Below, one piece after another: positions 33,511 to 46,400 of a DNA stretch of 64,000 bases (position 1 is its first letter; every line of letters starts with the position of its first letter). Position numbers and translations under genes: made by a program. The notes below the pieces were generated by a model. It was not told the origin of the DNA. It worked only from the letters and a program-made list of their open reading frames with translations, and did not search any database. Source of the stretch: Delphinus delphis (taxonomy: Eukaryota; Chordata; Mammalia; Artiodactyla; Delphinidae). The stretch spans positions 89,052,104 through 89,116,103 of the forward strand of contig NC_082695.1 in NCBI RefSeq assembly GCF_949987515.2, in the 5' to 3' direction.

Positions 33511-36500
33511 CAACGCTTTAGGGGGAGCGTGCGTGTGAGGGCGCGGGTTAGTGTTAGCGTACGGGTTAGGATTAGGGGACGGGTGAGGGTCAGGCTTCGG
33601 GGAAGGGTCAGGGTTAGGGTTCGGGCTAGGGTTAGGGTTAGGGGACGGGGACGGTTTAGGGTCCAGGTGAGGGTACGGCAACGCTTTAGGGGGAGCGTGC
33701 GTGTGAGGGCGCGGGTTAGTGTTAGCGTACGGGTTAGGATTAGGGGACGGTTGAGGGTCAGGCTTCCGGGAAGGGTTAGGGTTAGGGTTCGGGCTAGGGT
33801 TAGGGTTAGGGGACGGGGACGGTTTAGGGTCCAGGTGAGGGTACGGCAACGCTTTAGGGGGAGCGTGCGTGTGAGGGCGCGGGTTACTGTTAGCGTACGG
33901 TTTAGGATTAGGGGACGGGTGAGGTTCAGGCTTCGGGGAAGGGTTAGGGTTAGGGTTCGGGCTAGGGTTAGGGTTCGGGGACGGGGACGGTTTAGGGTCC
34001 AGGTGAGGGTACGGCAACGCTTTAGGGGGAGCGTGCGTTTGAGGGCGCGGGTTAGTGTTAGCGTACGGGTTAGGATTAGGGGACGGTTGAGGGTCAGGCT
34101 TCGGGGAAGGGTTAGGGTTAGGGTTCGGGCTAGGGTTAGGGTTCGGGGACGGGGACGGTTTAGGGTCCAGGTGAGGGTACGGCAACGCTTTAGGGGGAGC
34201 GTGCGTTTGATGGCGCTGGTTAGTGTTAGCGTACTGGTTAGGATTAGGGGACGGGTGAGGGTCAGGCTTCGGGGAAGGGTTAGAGTTAGGGTTAGGGCTA
34301 TGGTTAGGGTCAGGGGACGGGGACGGTTCAGGGTCCAGGTGAGGGTACGGCAACGCTTTAGGGGGAGCGTGCGTGTGAGGGCGCGGGTTAGTGTTAGCGT
34401 ACGGGTTAGGATTAGGGGACGGGTGAGGGTCAGGCTTCGGGGAAGGGTTAGGGTTAGGGTTCGGGCTAGGGTTATGGTTAGGGGACGGGGACGGTTTAGG
34501 GTCCAGGTGAGGGTACGGCAACGCTTTAGGGGGAGCGTGCGTGTGAGGGCGCGGGTTAGTGTTAGCGTACGGGTTAGGATTAGGGGACGGGTGAGGGTCA
34601 GGCTTCGGGGAAGGGTTAGGGTTAGGGTTCGGGCTAGGGTTAGGGTTAGGGGACGGGGACGGTTTAGGGTCCAGGTGAGGGTACGGCAACGCTTTAGGGG
34701 GAGCGTGCGTGTGAGGGCGCGGGTTAGTGTTAGCGTACGGGTTAGGATTAGGGGACGGGTGAGGGTCAGGTTTCGGGGAAGGGTTAGGGTTAGGGTTCGG
34801 GCTAGGGTTAGGGTTAGGGGACGGGGACGGTTTAGGGTCCAGGTGAGGGTACAGCAACGCTTTAGGGGGAGCGTGCGTGTGAGGGCGCGGGTTAGTGTTA
34901 GTGTACGGGTTAGGATTAGGGGACGGGTGAGGGTCAGGTTTCTGGGAAGGGTTAGGGTTAGGGTTCGGGCTAGGGTTAGGGGACGGGAATGGTTTACGGT
35001 CCAGGTGAGGGTACGGCACCGCTTTAGGGGGAGCGTGCGTGTGAGGGCGCGGGTTAGTGTTAGCGTACGGGTTAGGATTAGGGGACGGGTGAGGGTCAGG
35101 CTTCGGGGAAGTGTTAGGTTTAGTGTTCGGGCTAGGGTTAGGGTTAGGGGACGGGGACGGTTTAGGGTCCAGGTGAGGGTACGGCAACGCTTTAGGGGGA
35201 CCGTGCGTGTGAGGGCGCGGGTTAGTGTTAGCGTACGGGTTAGGATTAGGGGACGGGTGAGGGTCAGGCTTCGGGGAAGGGTTAGGGTTAGGGTTCGGGC
35301 TAGGGTTAGGGTTCGGGGACGGGGACGGTTTAGGGTCCAGGTGAGGGTACGGCAACGCTTTACGGGGAGCGTGCGTGTGAGGGCGCGGGTTAGTGTTAGC
35401 GTACGGGTTAGGATTAGGGGACGGGTGAGGGTCAGGCTTCGGGGAAGGGTTAGGGTTAGGGTTCGGGCTAGGGTTAGGGTTAGGGGACGGGGACGGTTTA
35501 GGGTCCAGGTGAGGGTACGGCAACGCTTTAGGGGGAGCGTGCGTGTGAGGGCGCGGGTTAGTGTTAGCGTACGGGTTAGGATTAGGGGACGGGTGAGTGT
35601 CAGGCTTCGGGAAAGGGTTAGGGGTAGGGTTCGGGCTAGGGTTAGGGTTAGGGGACGGGGACGGTTTAGGGTCCAGGTGAGGGTACGGCAACGCTTTAGG
35701 GGGAGCGTGCGTGTGAGGGCGCGGGTTAGTGTTAGCGTACGGGTTAGGATTAGGGGACGGGTGAGGGTCAGGCTTCGGGGAAGGGTTAGGGTTAGGGTTC
35801 TGGCTAGGGTTAGGTTTAGGGGATGGGGACGGTTTAGGTTCCAGGTGAGGGTACGGCATCGCTTTAGGGGGAGCGTGCGTGTGAGGGCGCGAGTTAGTGT
35901 AGGCGTACGGGTTAGGATTAGGGGACGGGTGAGGGTCAGGCTTCGGGGAAGGGTTAGGGTTAGGGTTCGGGCTAGGGTTAGGGTTAGGGGACGGGGACGG
36001 TTTAGGGTCCAGGTGAGGGTACGGCAACGCTTTAGGGGGAGCGTGCGTGTGAGGGCGCGGGTTAGTGTTAGCGTACGGGTTAGGATTAGGGGACGGGTGA
36101 GTGTCGGGCTTCGGGGAAGGGTCAGGTTCAAGGTTCGGGCTAAGGTTAGGGTTAGGGGACGGGGACGGTTTAGGGTCCAGGTGAGTGTACGGCAACGCTT
36201 TAGGGGGAGCGTGCGTGTGAGGGCGCGGGTTAGTGTTAGCGTACGGGTTAGGATTAGGTCACGGGTGAGGGTCAGGCTTCGGGGAAGTGTCAGGGTTAGG
36301 GTTTGGGCTAGGGTTAGGGTTAGGGGACGGGGATGGTTTAGGGTCCAGGTGAGGGTACGGCAACGTTTTAGGGGGAGCGTGCGTGTGAGGGCGCGGGTTA
36401 GTGTGAGCGTACGGGTTAGGATTAGGGGACGGGTGAGGGCCAGGCTTCGGGGAACGGTTAGGGTTAGGGTTCGGGCTAGGGTTAGGGTTAGGGGACGGGG

Positions 36501-39500
36501 ACGGTTTAGGGTCCAGGTGAAGGTACGGCAACGCTTTAGGGGGAGCGTGCGTGTGAGGGTGCGGGTTAGTGTTAGCGTACGGGTTAGGATTAGGGGACGG
36601 GTGAGGGTCAGGCTTCGGGGAAGGGTTAGGGTTAGGGTTCGGTCTAGGGTTAGGGTTAGGGGATGTGGACGGTTTAGGGTACAGGTGAGTGTACGGCAAC
36701 GCTTTAGGGGGAGCGTACGTGTGAGTGCGCGGGTTAGTGTTAGCCTACGGGTGAGGATTAGGGGACGGGTGAGGGTCAGGCTTCGGGGAAGGGTTAGGGT
36801 TAGGGTTCGGGCTAGGGTTAGGGTTAGGGGACGGGGACGGTTTAGGGTCCAGGTGAGGGTACGGCAACGCTCTAGGGGGAGCGTACGTGTGAGGGCGCGG
36901 GTTAGTGTTAGCGTACGGGTTAGGATTAGGGGATGGGTGAGGGTCAGGCTTCGGCGAAGTGTTAGGGTTAGGGTTCGGGCTAGGGTTAGGGTTAGGGGAC
37001 GGGGACGGTTTAGGGTCCAGGTGAGGGTACGGCAACGCTTTAGGGGGAGCGTACGTGTGAGGGCGTGGGTTAGTGTTAGCGTACGGGTTAGGATTATGGG
37101 ACGGGTGAGGGTCAGGCTTCGGGGAAGGGTTAGGGTTAGGGTTCGGGCTAGGGTTAGGGTTAGGGGATGGGGACGGTTTAGGGTCCAGGTGAGGGTACGG
37201 CAACGCTTTAGGGGGAGCGTACGTGTGAGGGCGCGGGTTAGTGTTAGCGTACGGGTTAGGATTAGCGGACAGGTGAGGGTCAGGCTTCGGGGAAGGGTTA
37301 GGGTTAGGGTTCGTGCTAGAGTTAGGGTTAGGGGACGGGGACGGTTTAGGGTCCAGGTGAGGGTACGGCAACGCTTTAGGGGGAGCGTGCGTGTGAGGGC
37401 GCGGGTTAGTGTAGGCGTACGGGTTAGGATTAGGGGACGGGTGAGGGTCAGGCTTCGGGGAAGGTTTAGGGTTAGGGTTAGGGCTAGGGTTAGGGTTAGG
37501 GGACGGGGACGGTTTAGGTTCCAGGTGAGGGTACAGCAACGCTTTAGGGGGAGCGTGCGTGTGAGGGCGCGGGTTAGTGTTAGCGTACGGGTTAGGATTA
37601 GGGGACGGGTGAGGGTCGGGTTTCGCGGAAGGGTCAGGTTCAAGGTTCGGGCTAAGGTTAGGGTTAGGGGACGGGGACGGTTTAGGGTCCAGGTGAGTGT
37701 ACGGCAACGCTTTAGGGGGAGCGTGCGTGTGAGGGCGCGGGTTAGTGTTAGCGTACGGGTTAGGATTAGGTCACGGGTGAGGGTCAGGCTTCGGGGAAGT
37801 GTCAGGGTTAGGGTTTGGGCTAGGGTTAGGGTTAGGGGACGGGGATGGTTTAGGGTCCAGGTGAGGGTACGGCAACGTTTTAGGGGGAGCGTGCGTGTGA
37901 GGGCGCGGGTTAGTGTGAGCGTACGGGTTAGGATTAGGGGACGGGTGAGGGCCAGGCTTCGGGGAACGGTTAGGGTTAGGGTTCGGGCTAGGGTTAGGGT
38001 TAGGGGACGGGGACGGTTTAGGGTCCAGGTGAAGGTACGGCAACGCTTTAGGGGGAGCGTGCGTGTGAGGGTGCGGGTTAGTGTTAGCGTACGGGTTAGG
38101 ATTAGGGGACGGGTGAGGGTCAGGCTTCGGGGAAGTGTTAGGGTTAGGGTTCGGGCTAGGGTTAGGGTTAGGGGATGTGGACGGTTTAGGGTACAGGTGA
38201 GTGTACGGCAACGCTTTAGGGGGAGCGTACGTGTGAGTGCGCGGGTTAGTGTTAGCCTACGGGTGAGGATTAGGGGACGGGTGAGGGTCAGGCTTCGGGG
38301 AAGGGTTAGGGTTAGGGTTCGGGCTAGGGTTAGGGTTAGGGGACGGGGACGGTTTAGGGTCCAGGTGAGGGTACGGCAACGCTCTAGGGGGAGCGTACGT
38401 GTGAGGGCGCGGGTTAGTGTTAGCGTACGGGTTAGGATTAGGGGATGGGTGAGGGTCAGGCTTCGGCGAAGTGTTAGGGTTAGGGTTCGGGCTAGGGTTA
38501 GGGTTAGGGGACGGGGACGGTTTAGGGTCCAGGTGAGGGTACGGCAACGCTTTAGGGGGAGCGTACGTGTGAGGGCGTGGGTTAGTGTTAGCGTCCGGGT
38601 TAGGATTATGGGACGGGTGAGGGTCAGGCTTCGGGGAAGGGTTAGGGTTAGGGTTCGGGCTAGGGTTAGGGTTAGGGGATGGGGACGGTTTAGGGTCCAG
38701 GTGAGGGTACGGCAACGCTTTAGGGGGAGCGTACGTGTGAGGGCGCGGGTTAGTGTTAGCGTACGGGTTAGGATTAGGGGACGGGTGAGGGTCAGGCTTC
38801 GGGGAAGGGTTAGGGTTAGGGTTCGGGCTAGGGTTAGGGTTAGGGGACCGGGACGGTTTAGGGTCCAGGTGAGGGTACGGCAACGCTTTAGGGGGAGCGT
38901 GCGTGTGAGGGCGCGGTTTAGTGTTATCGTACGGGTTAGGATTAGGGGACGGGTGAGTGTCAGGCTTCGGGGAAGGGTTAGGGTTAGGGTTCGTGCTGGG
39001 GTTAGGGTTAGGGGACGGGGATGGTTTAGGGTCCAGGTGAGGGTACAGCAACGCTTTAGGGGGAGCGTGCGTGTGAGGGCGCGGGTTAGTGTTAGCGTAC
39101 GGGTTAGGATTAGGGCACGGGTGAGGGTCAGGCTTCGGGGAAGGGTTAGGGTTAGGGTTCTGGCTAGGGTTAGGGTTAGGGGATGGGGACGGTTTAGGGT
39201 CCAGGTGAGGGTACGGCAACGCTTTAGGGGGAGCGTGCGTGTGAGGGCGCGGGTTAGTGTTAGCGTACGGGTTAGGATTAGGGGACGGGTGAGGGTCAGG
39301 CTTCGGGGAAGGGTTAGGGTTAGGGTTCGGGCTAGGGTTAGGGTTAGGGGACGGGGACGGTTTAGGTTCCAGGTGAGGGTACGGCAACGCTTTAGGGGGA
39401 GCGTGCGTGTGAGGGCGTGGGTTAGTGTTAGCGTACGGGTTAGGATTAGGGGACGGGTGAGGGTCAGGCTTCGGGGAAGGGTTAGGTTTAGGGTTCGGGC

Positions 39501-41727
39501 TAGGGTTAGGGTTAGGGGACGGGGACGGTTTAGGGTCCAGGTGAGGGTACGGCAACGCTTTAGGGGGAGCGTGCGTGTGAGGGCGCGGGTTAGTGTTAGC
39601 GTACGGGTTAGGATTAGGGGACGGGTGAGGGTCAGGCTTCGGGGAAGGGTTAGGGTTAGGGTTCGGGTTAGGGTTAGGGTTAGGGGACGGGGACGGTTTA
39701 GGGTCCAGGTGAGGGTACGGCAACGCTTTAGGGGGAGCGTGCGTGTGAGGGCGCGGGTTAGTGTTAGCGTACGGGTTAGGATTAGGGGACGGGTGAGGCT
39801 CAGGCTTCGGGGAAGGGTTAGGGTTAGGGTTCGGGCTAGGGTTAGGGTTACGGGACGGGGACGGTTTAGGGTCCAGGTGAGGGTACGGCAACGCTTTAGG
39901 GGGAGCGTGCGTGTGAGTGCGCGGGTTAGTGTTAGCGTACGGGTTAGGATTTGGGGACGGGTGAGGGTCAGGCTTCGGGGAAGGGTTAGGGTTAGGGTTC
40001 AGGCTAGGGTTAGGGTTAGGGGACGGGGATGGTTTAGGGTCCAGGTGAAGGTACGGCAAAGCATTAGGGGGAGCGTGCGTGTGAGTGTGCGGGTTAGTGT
40101 TAGCGTACGGATTAGGATTAGAGAACGGGTGAGGGTCAGGCTTCGGGGAAGGGTTAGGGTTAGGGTTCGTGCTAGAGTTAGGGTTAGGGGACGGGGACGG
40201 TTTAGGGTCCAGGTGAGGGTACGGCAACGCTTTAGGGGGAGCGTGCGTGTGAGGGCGCGGGTTAGTGTTAGCGTACGGGTTAGGATTAGGGGACGGGTGA
40301 GGGTCAGGCTTCGGGGAAGGGTTAGGGTTAGGGTTCGGGCTAGGGTTAGGGTTAGGGGACGGGGACGGTTTAGGGTCCAGGTGAGGGTACGGCAACGCTT
40401 TACGGGGAGCGTGCGTGTGAGGGCGTGGGTTAGTGTTAGCGTACGGGTTAGGATTAGGGGACGGGTGAGGGTCAGGCTTCGGGGAAGGGTTAGGTTTAGG
40501 GTTTGGGCTAGGGTTAGGGTTATGGGACGGGGACGGTTTAGGGTCCAGGTGAGGGTACGGCAACGCTTTAGGGGGAGCGTGCGTGTGAGGGCGCGGGTTA
40601 GTGTTAGCGTACGGGTTAGGATTAGGGGACGGGTGAGTGTCAGGCTTCGGGGAAGGGTTAGGGTTAGGGTTCGGGCTGGGGTTAGGGTTAGGGGACGGGG
40701 ACGGTTTCGGGTCCAGGTGAGGGTACGGCAACGCTTTAGGGGGAGCGTGCGTGTGAGGGCGAAGGTTAGTGTTAGCGTACGGGTTAGGATTAGGGGACGG
40801 GTGAGGGTCAGGGTTCGTGGAAGGGTTAGGGGTAGGGTTCGGGCTAGGGTTAGGGTTAGGCGACGGGGACGGTTTACGGTCCAGGTGAGGATACGACAAC
40901 GCTTTAGGGGGAGCGTGCGTGTGAGGGCGCGGGTTAGTGTTAGCGTACGGGTTAGGATTAGGGGACGGGTGAGGGTCAGGCTTCGGGGCATGGTCAGGGT
41001 TACGGTTCGGGCTAGGGTTAGGGTTAGGGGACGGGGACGGTTTAGGGTCCAGGTGAGGGTACGGCAACGCTTTAGGGGGAGTGTGCGTGTGAGGTCGCGG
41101 GTTAGTGTTAGCGTACGGGTTAGGATTAGGGGACGGGTGAGGGTCAGGCTTCGGGGAAGGGTCAGGGTTAGGGTTCGGGCTAGGGTTAGGGATAGGGGAC
41201 GGGGACGGTTTAGGGTCCAGGTGAGGGTACGGCAACGCTTTAGGGGGAGCGTGCGTGTGAGGGCGCGGGTTAGCGTTAGCGTACGGGTTAGGATTAGGGG
41301 ACGGGTGAGGGTCAGGCTTCGGGGAAGGGTTAGGGTTAGGGTTCGGGCTAGGGTTAGGGTTAGGGGACGGGGACGGTTTACGGTCCAGGTGAGGGTACGG
41401 CAACGCTTTAGGGGGAGCGTGCGTGTGAGGGCGCGGGTTAGTGTTAGCGTACGTGTTAGGATTAGGGGACGGGTGAGGGTCACGCTTCGGGGAAGGGTCA
41501 GGGTTAGGGTTCGGGCTAGGGTTAGGGTTAGGGGACGGGGACGGTTTAGGGTCCAGGTGAGGGTACGGCAACGCTTTAGGGGGAGTGTGCTTGTGAGGGC
41601 ACGGGTTAGTGTTAGCGTACGGGTTAGGATTAGGGGACGGGTGAGGGTCAGGCTTCGGGGAAGGGTTAGGGTTAGGGTTCGGGCTAGGGTTAGGGTTGGG
41701 GACGGGGACGGTTTAGTGTCCAGGTGA
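25594..41727 (+). other. Giant sense-strand open frame encoding (X-Arg)n; not a conventional gene
   Basis: One frame stays open from 25594 to 41727 except for a single TAG at 30700-30702, giving 1702 and 3662 codons. Each hexamer supplies X-Arg (GTTAGG gives Val-Arg), and each 168-bp unit gives 56 residues with Arg at nearly every second position. Four of the six frames of TTAGGG contain no stop, and 168 is divisible by 3, so such frames are expected from repeat structure alone. No splice signals, start context or codon-level selection is visible. It is listed because a VR-rich product is known from telomeric RNA. Confidence 0.3.
35900..38770 (+). repeat. Tandem higher-order repeat, 1512 bp (9 units)
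   Basis: Rare variants recur exactly 1512 bp apart: 'gtaggcg' at 35899 and 37411, 'gtcaggttcaaggttcgggc' at 36121 and 37633, 'aggtcacggg' near 36257 and 37769, and 'ttatgggacgg' at 37094 and 38606. 1512 is 9 x 168. The match fades after about 37260 and 38770. Outer limits are approximate. Confidence 0.85.
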
Positions 41728-42070
41728 GGGTACGGCAACGCTTTAGGGGGAGCGTGCGTGTGAGGGCGCGGGTTAGTGTTAGCGTACGGGTTAGGATTAG
41801 GGGACGGGTGAGGGTCAGGCTTCGGGGAAGGGTTACGGTTAGGGTTCGGGCTAGGGTTAGGGTTAGGGGACGGGGACGGTTTAGGGTCCAGGTGAGGGTA
41901 CGGCAACGCTTTAGGGGGAGCGTGTGTGTGAGGGCGCGGGTTAGTGTTAGCGTACGCGTTAGGATTAGGGGACGGGTGAGGGTCAGGCTTCGGGGAAGGG
42001 TTAGGGTTACGGTTCGGGCTAGGGTTAGGGTTAGGGGACGGGGACGGTTTAGGGTCCAGGTGAGGGTACG

Positions 42071-42262
42071 GCAACGCTTTAGGGGGAGCGTGCGTGTGAG
42101 GGCGCGGGTTAGTGTTAGCGTATGGGTTAGGATTAGGGGACGGGTGAGGGTCAGGCTTCGGGGAAGGGTTAGGGTTAGGGTTCGGGCTAGGGTTAGGGTT
42201 AGGGTTCGGGCTAGGATTAGGGTTAGGGGACGGGGACGGTTTAGGGTTCAGATGAGGGTACG
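42071..42262 (+). repeat. 192-bp variant unit (32 hexamers)
   Basis: The 'gttcgg gctagg gttagg gttagg' block is present twice, the second time with ATTAGG. This adds 24 bp and keeps hexamer phase. It is consistent with slippage or unequal exchange inside the TTAGGG-rich core of the unit. Confidence 0.9.
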
Positions 42263-43489
42263 GCAACGCTTTAGGGGGAGCGTGCGTGTGAGGGCGCAGG
42301 TTCGTGTAGCGTACGGGTTAGGATTAGGGCACGGGTGAGGGTCAGGCTTCGGGGAAAGGTTAGGGTTAGGGTTCGGGCTAGGGTTAGGGTTAGGGGACGG
42401 GGACGGTTTAGGGTCCAGGTGAGTGTACGGCAACGCTTTAGGGGGAGCGTGCGTGTGAGGGTGTGGGTTAGTGTTATCGTACGGGTTAGGATTAGGGGAC
42501 GGGTGAGGGTTAGGCTTCGGGGAAGTGTTAGGGTTAGGGTTCGGGCTAGGGTTAGGGTTAGGGGACGGGGACGGTTTAGGGTCCAGGTGAGGGTACGGCA
42601 ACGGTTTAGGGGGAGCGTGCATGTGAGGGCGCGGGTCAGTGTTAGCGTACGTGTTAGGATTAGGGGACGGGTGAGGGTCAGGCTTCGGGGAAGGGTCAGG
42701 GTTAGGGTTCGGGCTCGGGTTAGGGTTAGGGTTAGGGGACGGTTTAGGGTCCAGGTGAGGGTACGGCAACGCTTTAGGGGGAGCGTGCGTGTGAGGGCGC
42801 GGGTTAGTGTTACCGTACGGGTTAGGATTAGGGGACGGGTGAGGGTCAGGCTTCGGGGAAGGGTTAGGGTTAGGGTTCGGGCTAGGGTTAGGGTTAGGGG
42901 ACGGGGACGGTTTAGGGTCCAGGTGAGGGTACGGCAACGCTTTAGGGGGAGCGTGCGTTTGAGGGCGCTGGTTAGTGTTAGCGTACGGGTTAGGATTAGG
43001 GGACGGGTGAGGGTCAGGCTTCGGGGAAGGGTTAGGGTTAGGGTTGCGGCTAGGGTTAGGGTTAGGGGATGGGGACGGTTTAGGGTCCAGGTGAGGGTAC
43101 GGCAACGCTTTAGGGGGAGCGTGCGTGTGATTGCGCGGGTTAGTGTTAGCGTACGGGTTAGGATTAGGGGACGGGTGAGGGTCAGGCTTCGGGGAAGGGT
43201 TAGGGTTAGGGTTCGGGCTAGGGTTAGGGTTAGGGGACGGGGACGGTTTAGGGTCCAGGTGAGGGTACGGCAACGCTTTAGGGGGAGCGTGCGTGTGAGG
43301 GCGCGGGTTAGTGTTAGCGTACGGGTTAGGATTAGGGGACGGGTGAGGGTCAGGCTTCGGGGAAGGGTTAGGGTTAGGGTTCGGGCTAGGGTTAGGGTTA
43401 GGGGACGGGGACGGTTTAGGGTCCAGCTGAGAGTACGGCAACGCATTACGGGGAGCGTGCGTGTGAGGGCGCGGGTTAGTGTTAGCGTA

Positions 43490-46400
43490 CGGGTTAGGAT
43501 TATGGGACGGGTGAGGGTCAGGCTTCGGGGAAGGGTTAGGATTAGGGTTCAGGCTAGGGTTATGGTTAGGGGACAGGGACGCTTTAGAGTCCAGGTGAGG
43601 GTACGGCAACGCTTTAGGGGGAGCGTGCGTGTGAGGGCGCGGGTTAGTGTTAACGTACGGGTTAGGATTAGGGGACGGGTGAGGGTCAGGCTTCGGGGAA
43701 GGGTTAGTGTTAGCGTTCAGGCTAGGGTTATGGTTAGGGGACAGGGACGGTTTAGGGTCCAGGTGAGGGTACGGCAACGCTTTAGGGGGAGCGTGCGTGT
43801 GAGGGCGCGGGTTAGTGTTAGCGTACGGGTTAGGATTAGGGGACGGGTGAGGGTCAGGCTTCGGGGAAGGGTTAGGGTTAGGGTTCGGGCTAGGGTTAGG
43901 GTTAGGGTTAGGGGACAGTTTAGGGTCCAGGTGAGGGTACGGCAACGCTTTAGGGGGAGCGTGCGTGTGAGGGCGCGGGTTAGTGTTAGCGTACGGGTTA
44001 GGATTAGGGGACGTGTTAGGGTCAGGCTTCGGGGAAGGGTCAGGGTTAGGGTTCGGGCTAGGGTTAGGGTTAGGGTACGGGGACGGTTTAGGGTCCATGT
44101 GAGGGTACGGCAGCGCTTTAGGGGGAGCATGCGTGTGAGGACGCGGGTTAGTGTTAGCGTACGGGTTAGGATTAGGGGACGGGTGAGGGTCAGGCTTCGG
44201 GGAAGGGTCAGGGTTAGGGTTCGGGCTAGGGTTAGGGTTAGGGGACGGGGACGGTTTAGGGTCCAGTTGAGGGTACGGAAACGCTTTAGGGGGAGCGTGC
44301 GTCTGAGGGCGCGGGTTAGTGTTAGCGTACGGGTTAGGATTATGGGACGGGTGAGGGTCAGGCTTCGGGGAAGGGTTAGGGTTAGGGTTCAGGCTAGGGT
44401 TATGGTTAGGGGACAGGGACGGTTTAGGGTCCAGGTGAGGGTACGGCAACGCTTTACGTGGAGCGTGCGTGTGAGGGCGCGGGTTAGTGTTAACGTACGG
44501 GTTAGGATTAGGGGACGGGTTAGGGTCAGGCTTCGGGGAAGGGTTAGTGTTAGGGTTCAGGCTAGGGTTATGGTTAGGGGACAGGGACGGTTTAGGGTCC
44601 AGGTGAGGGTACGGCAACGCTTTAGGGGGAGCGTGCGTGTGAGGGCGCGGGTTTGTGTTAGCGTACGGGTTAGGATTAGGGGACGGGTTAGGGTGAGGCT
44701 TCGGTGAAGGGTTAGGGTTAGGGTTCGGGCTAGGGTTAGGGTTAGGGGACGGGGATGGTTTAGGGTCCAGGTGAGGGTACGGCAACGCTTTAGGGGGAGC
44801 GTGCGTGTGAGGGCGCGGGTTAGTGTTAGCGTACGGGTTAGGATTATGGGACGGGTGAGGGTCAGGCTTCGGGGAAGGGTTAGGGTTAGGGTTCGGGCTA
44901 GGGTTAGGGTTAGGGGACGGGGACGGTTTAGGGTCCAGGTGAGGGTACGGCAACGCTTTAGGGGGAGCGTGCGTGTGAGGGCGCGGGTTAGTGTTAGCGT
45001 ACGGGTTAGGATTAGGGGACGGGTGAGGGTCAGGCTTCGGGGAAGGGTCAGGGTTAGGGTTCGGGCTAGGATTAGGGGACGGGGACGGTTTAGGGTCCAG
45101 GTGAGGGTACGGCAACGCTTTAGGGGGAGCGTGCGTGTGAGGGCGTGGGTTAGTGTTAGCGTACGGGTTAGGATTAGGGGACGGGTGAGGGTCAGGCTTC
45201 GGGGAAGGGTCAGGGTTAGGGTTCGGGCTAGGGTTAGGGTTAGGGGACGGGGACGGTTTAGGGTCCAGGTGAGGGTATGGCAACGCTTTAGGGGGAGCGT
45301 GCGTGTGAGGGCGCGGGTTAGTGTTAGCGTACGGGTTAGGATTAGCTCACGGGTGAGGGTCAGGCTTCGGGGAAGGGTCAGGGTTAGGGTTTGGGGTAGG
45401 GTTAGGGTTAGGGGACGGGGACGGTTTAGGGTCCAGTTGAGGGTACGGCAAAGCTTTAGGGGGAGCATGCGTGTGAGGGCGCGCGTTAGTGTTAGCGAAC
45501 GGGTTAGGATTAGGGGACGGGTGAGGGTCAGGCTACGGGGAAGGGTTAGGGTTAGGGTTCGGGCTAGGGTTAGGGTTAGGGGACGGGGACGGTTTAGGGT
45601 CCAGGTGAGGGCACGGCAACGCTTTAGGGGGAGCGTGCGTGTGAAGGCGCGGGTTAGTGTTAGCGTACGGGTTAGGATTAGGGGACGGGTGAGGGTCAGG
45701 CTTCGGGGAAGGGTCAGGGTTAGGGTTCGGGCTAGGGTTAGGGTTAGGGGACGGGGACGGTTTAGGGTCCAGGTGAGGGTACGGCAACGCTTTAGGGGGA
45801 GCGTGCGTGTGAGGGCGCGGGTTAGTGTTAGCGTACGGGTTAGGATTAGGTCACGGGTGAGGGTCAGGCTTCGGGGAAGGGTCAGGGTTAGGGTTTGGGG
45901 TAAGGTTAGGGTTAGGGGACGGGGACGGTTTAGGGTCCAGGTGAGGGTACGGCAGCGCTTTAGGTGGAGCGTGCGTGTGAGGGCGCGGGTTAGTTTTAGC
46001 GAACGGGTTAGGATCAGGGGACGTGTGAGGGTCAGGCTACGGGGAAGGGTTAGGGTTAGGGTTCGGGCTAGGGTTAGGGTTAGGGGACGGGGACGGTTTA
46101 GGGTCCAGGTGAGGGTACGGCAACGCTTTAGGGGGAGCGTGCGTGTGAGGGCGCGGGTTAGTGTTAGCGTACGGGTTAGGATTAGGGGACGGGTGAGGGT
46201 CAGACTTCGGGGAAGTGTTAGGGTTAGAGTTCGGGCTAGGGTTAGGGTTAGGGGACGGGGACGGTTTAGGGTCCAGGTGAGGGTACAGCAACACTTTAGG
46301 GGGAGCGTGCGTGTGAGGGCGCGGGTTAGTGTTAGCGTACGGGTTAGGATTATGGGACGGGTGAGGGTCAGGCTTCGGGGAAGGGTTAGGGTTAGGGTTC

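Noticed and set aside
30739..41727. A 3662-codon plus-strand frame as a real gene for an arginine-rich protein
   Set aside because: TTAGGG has stop-free frames, the unit is a multiple of three, and equally long frames exist on the other strand. No splice sites, promoter or domain is visible. Kept only as an open frame of interest.
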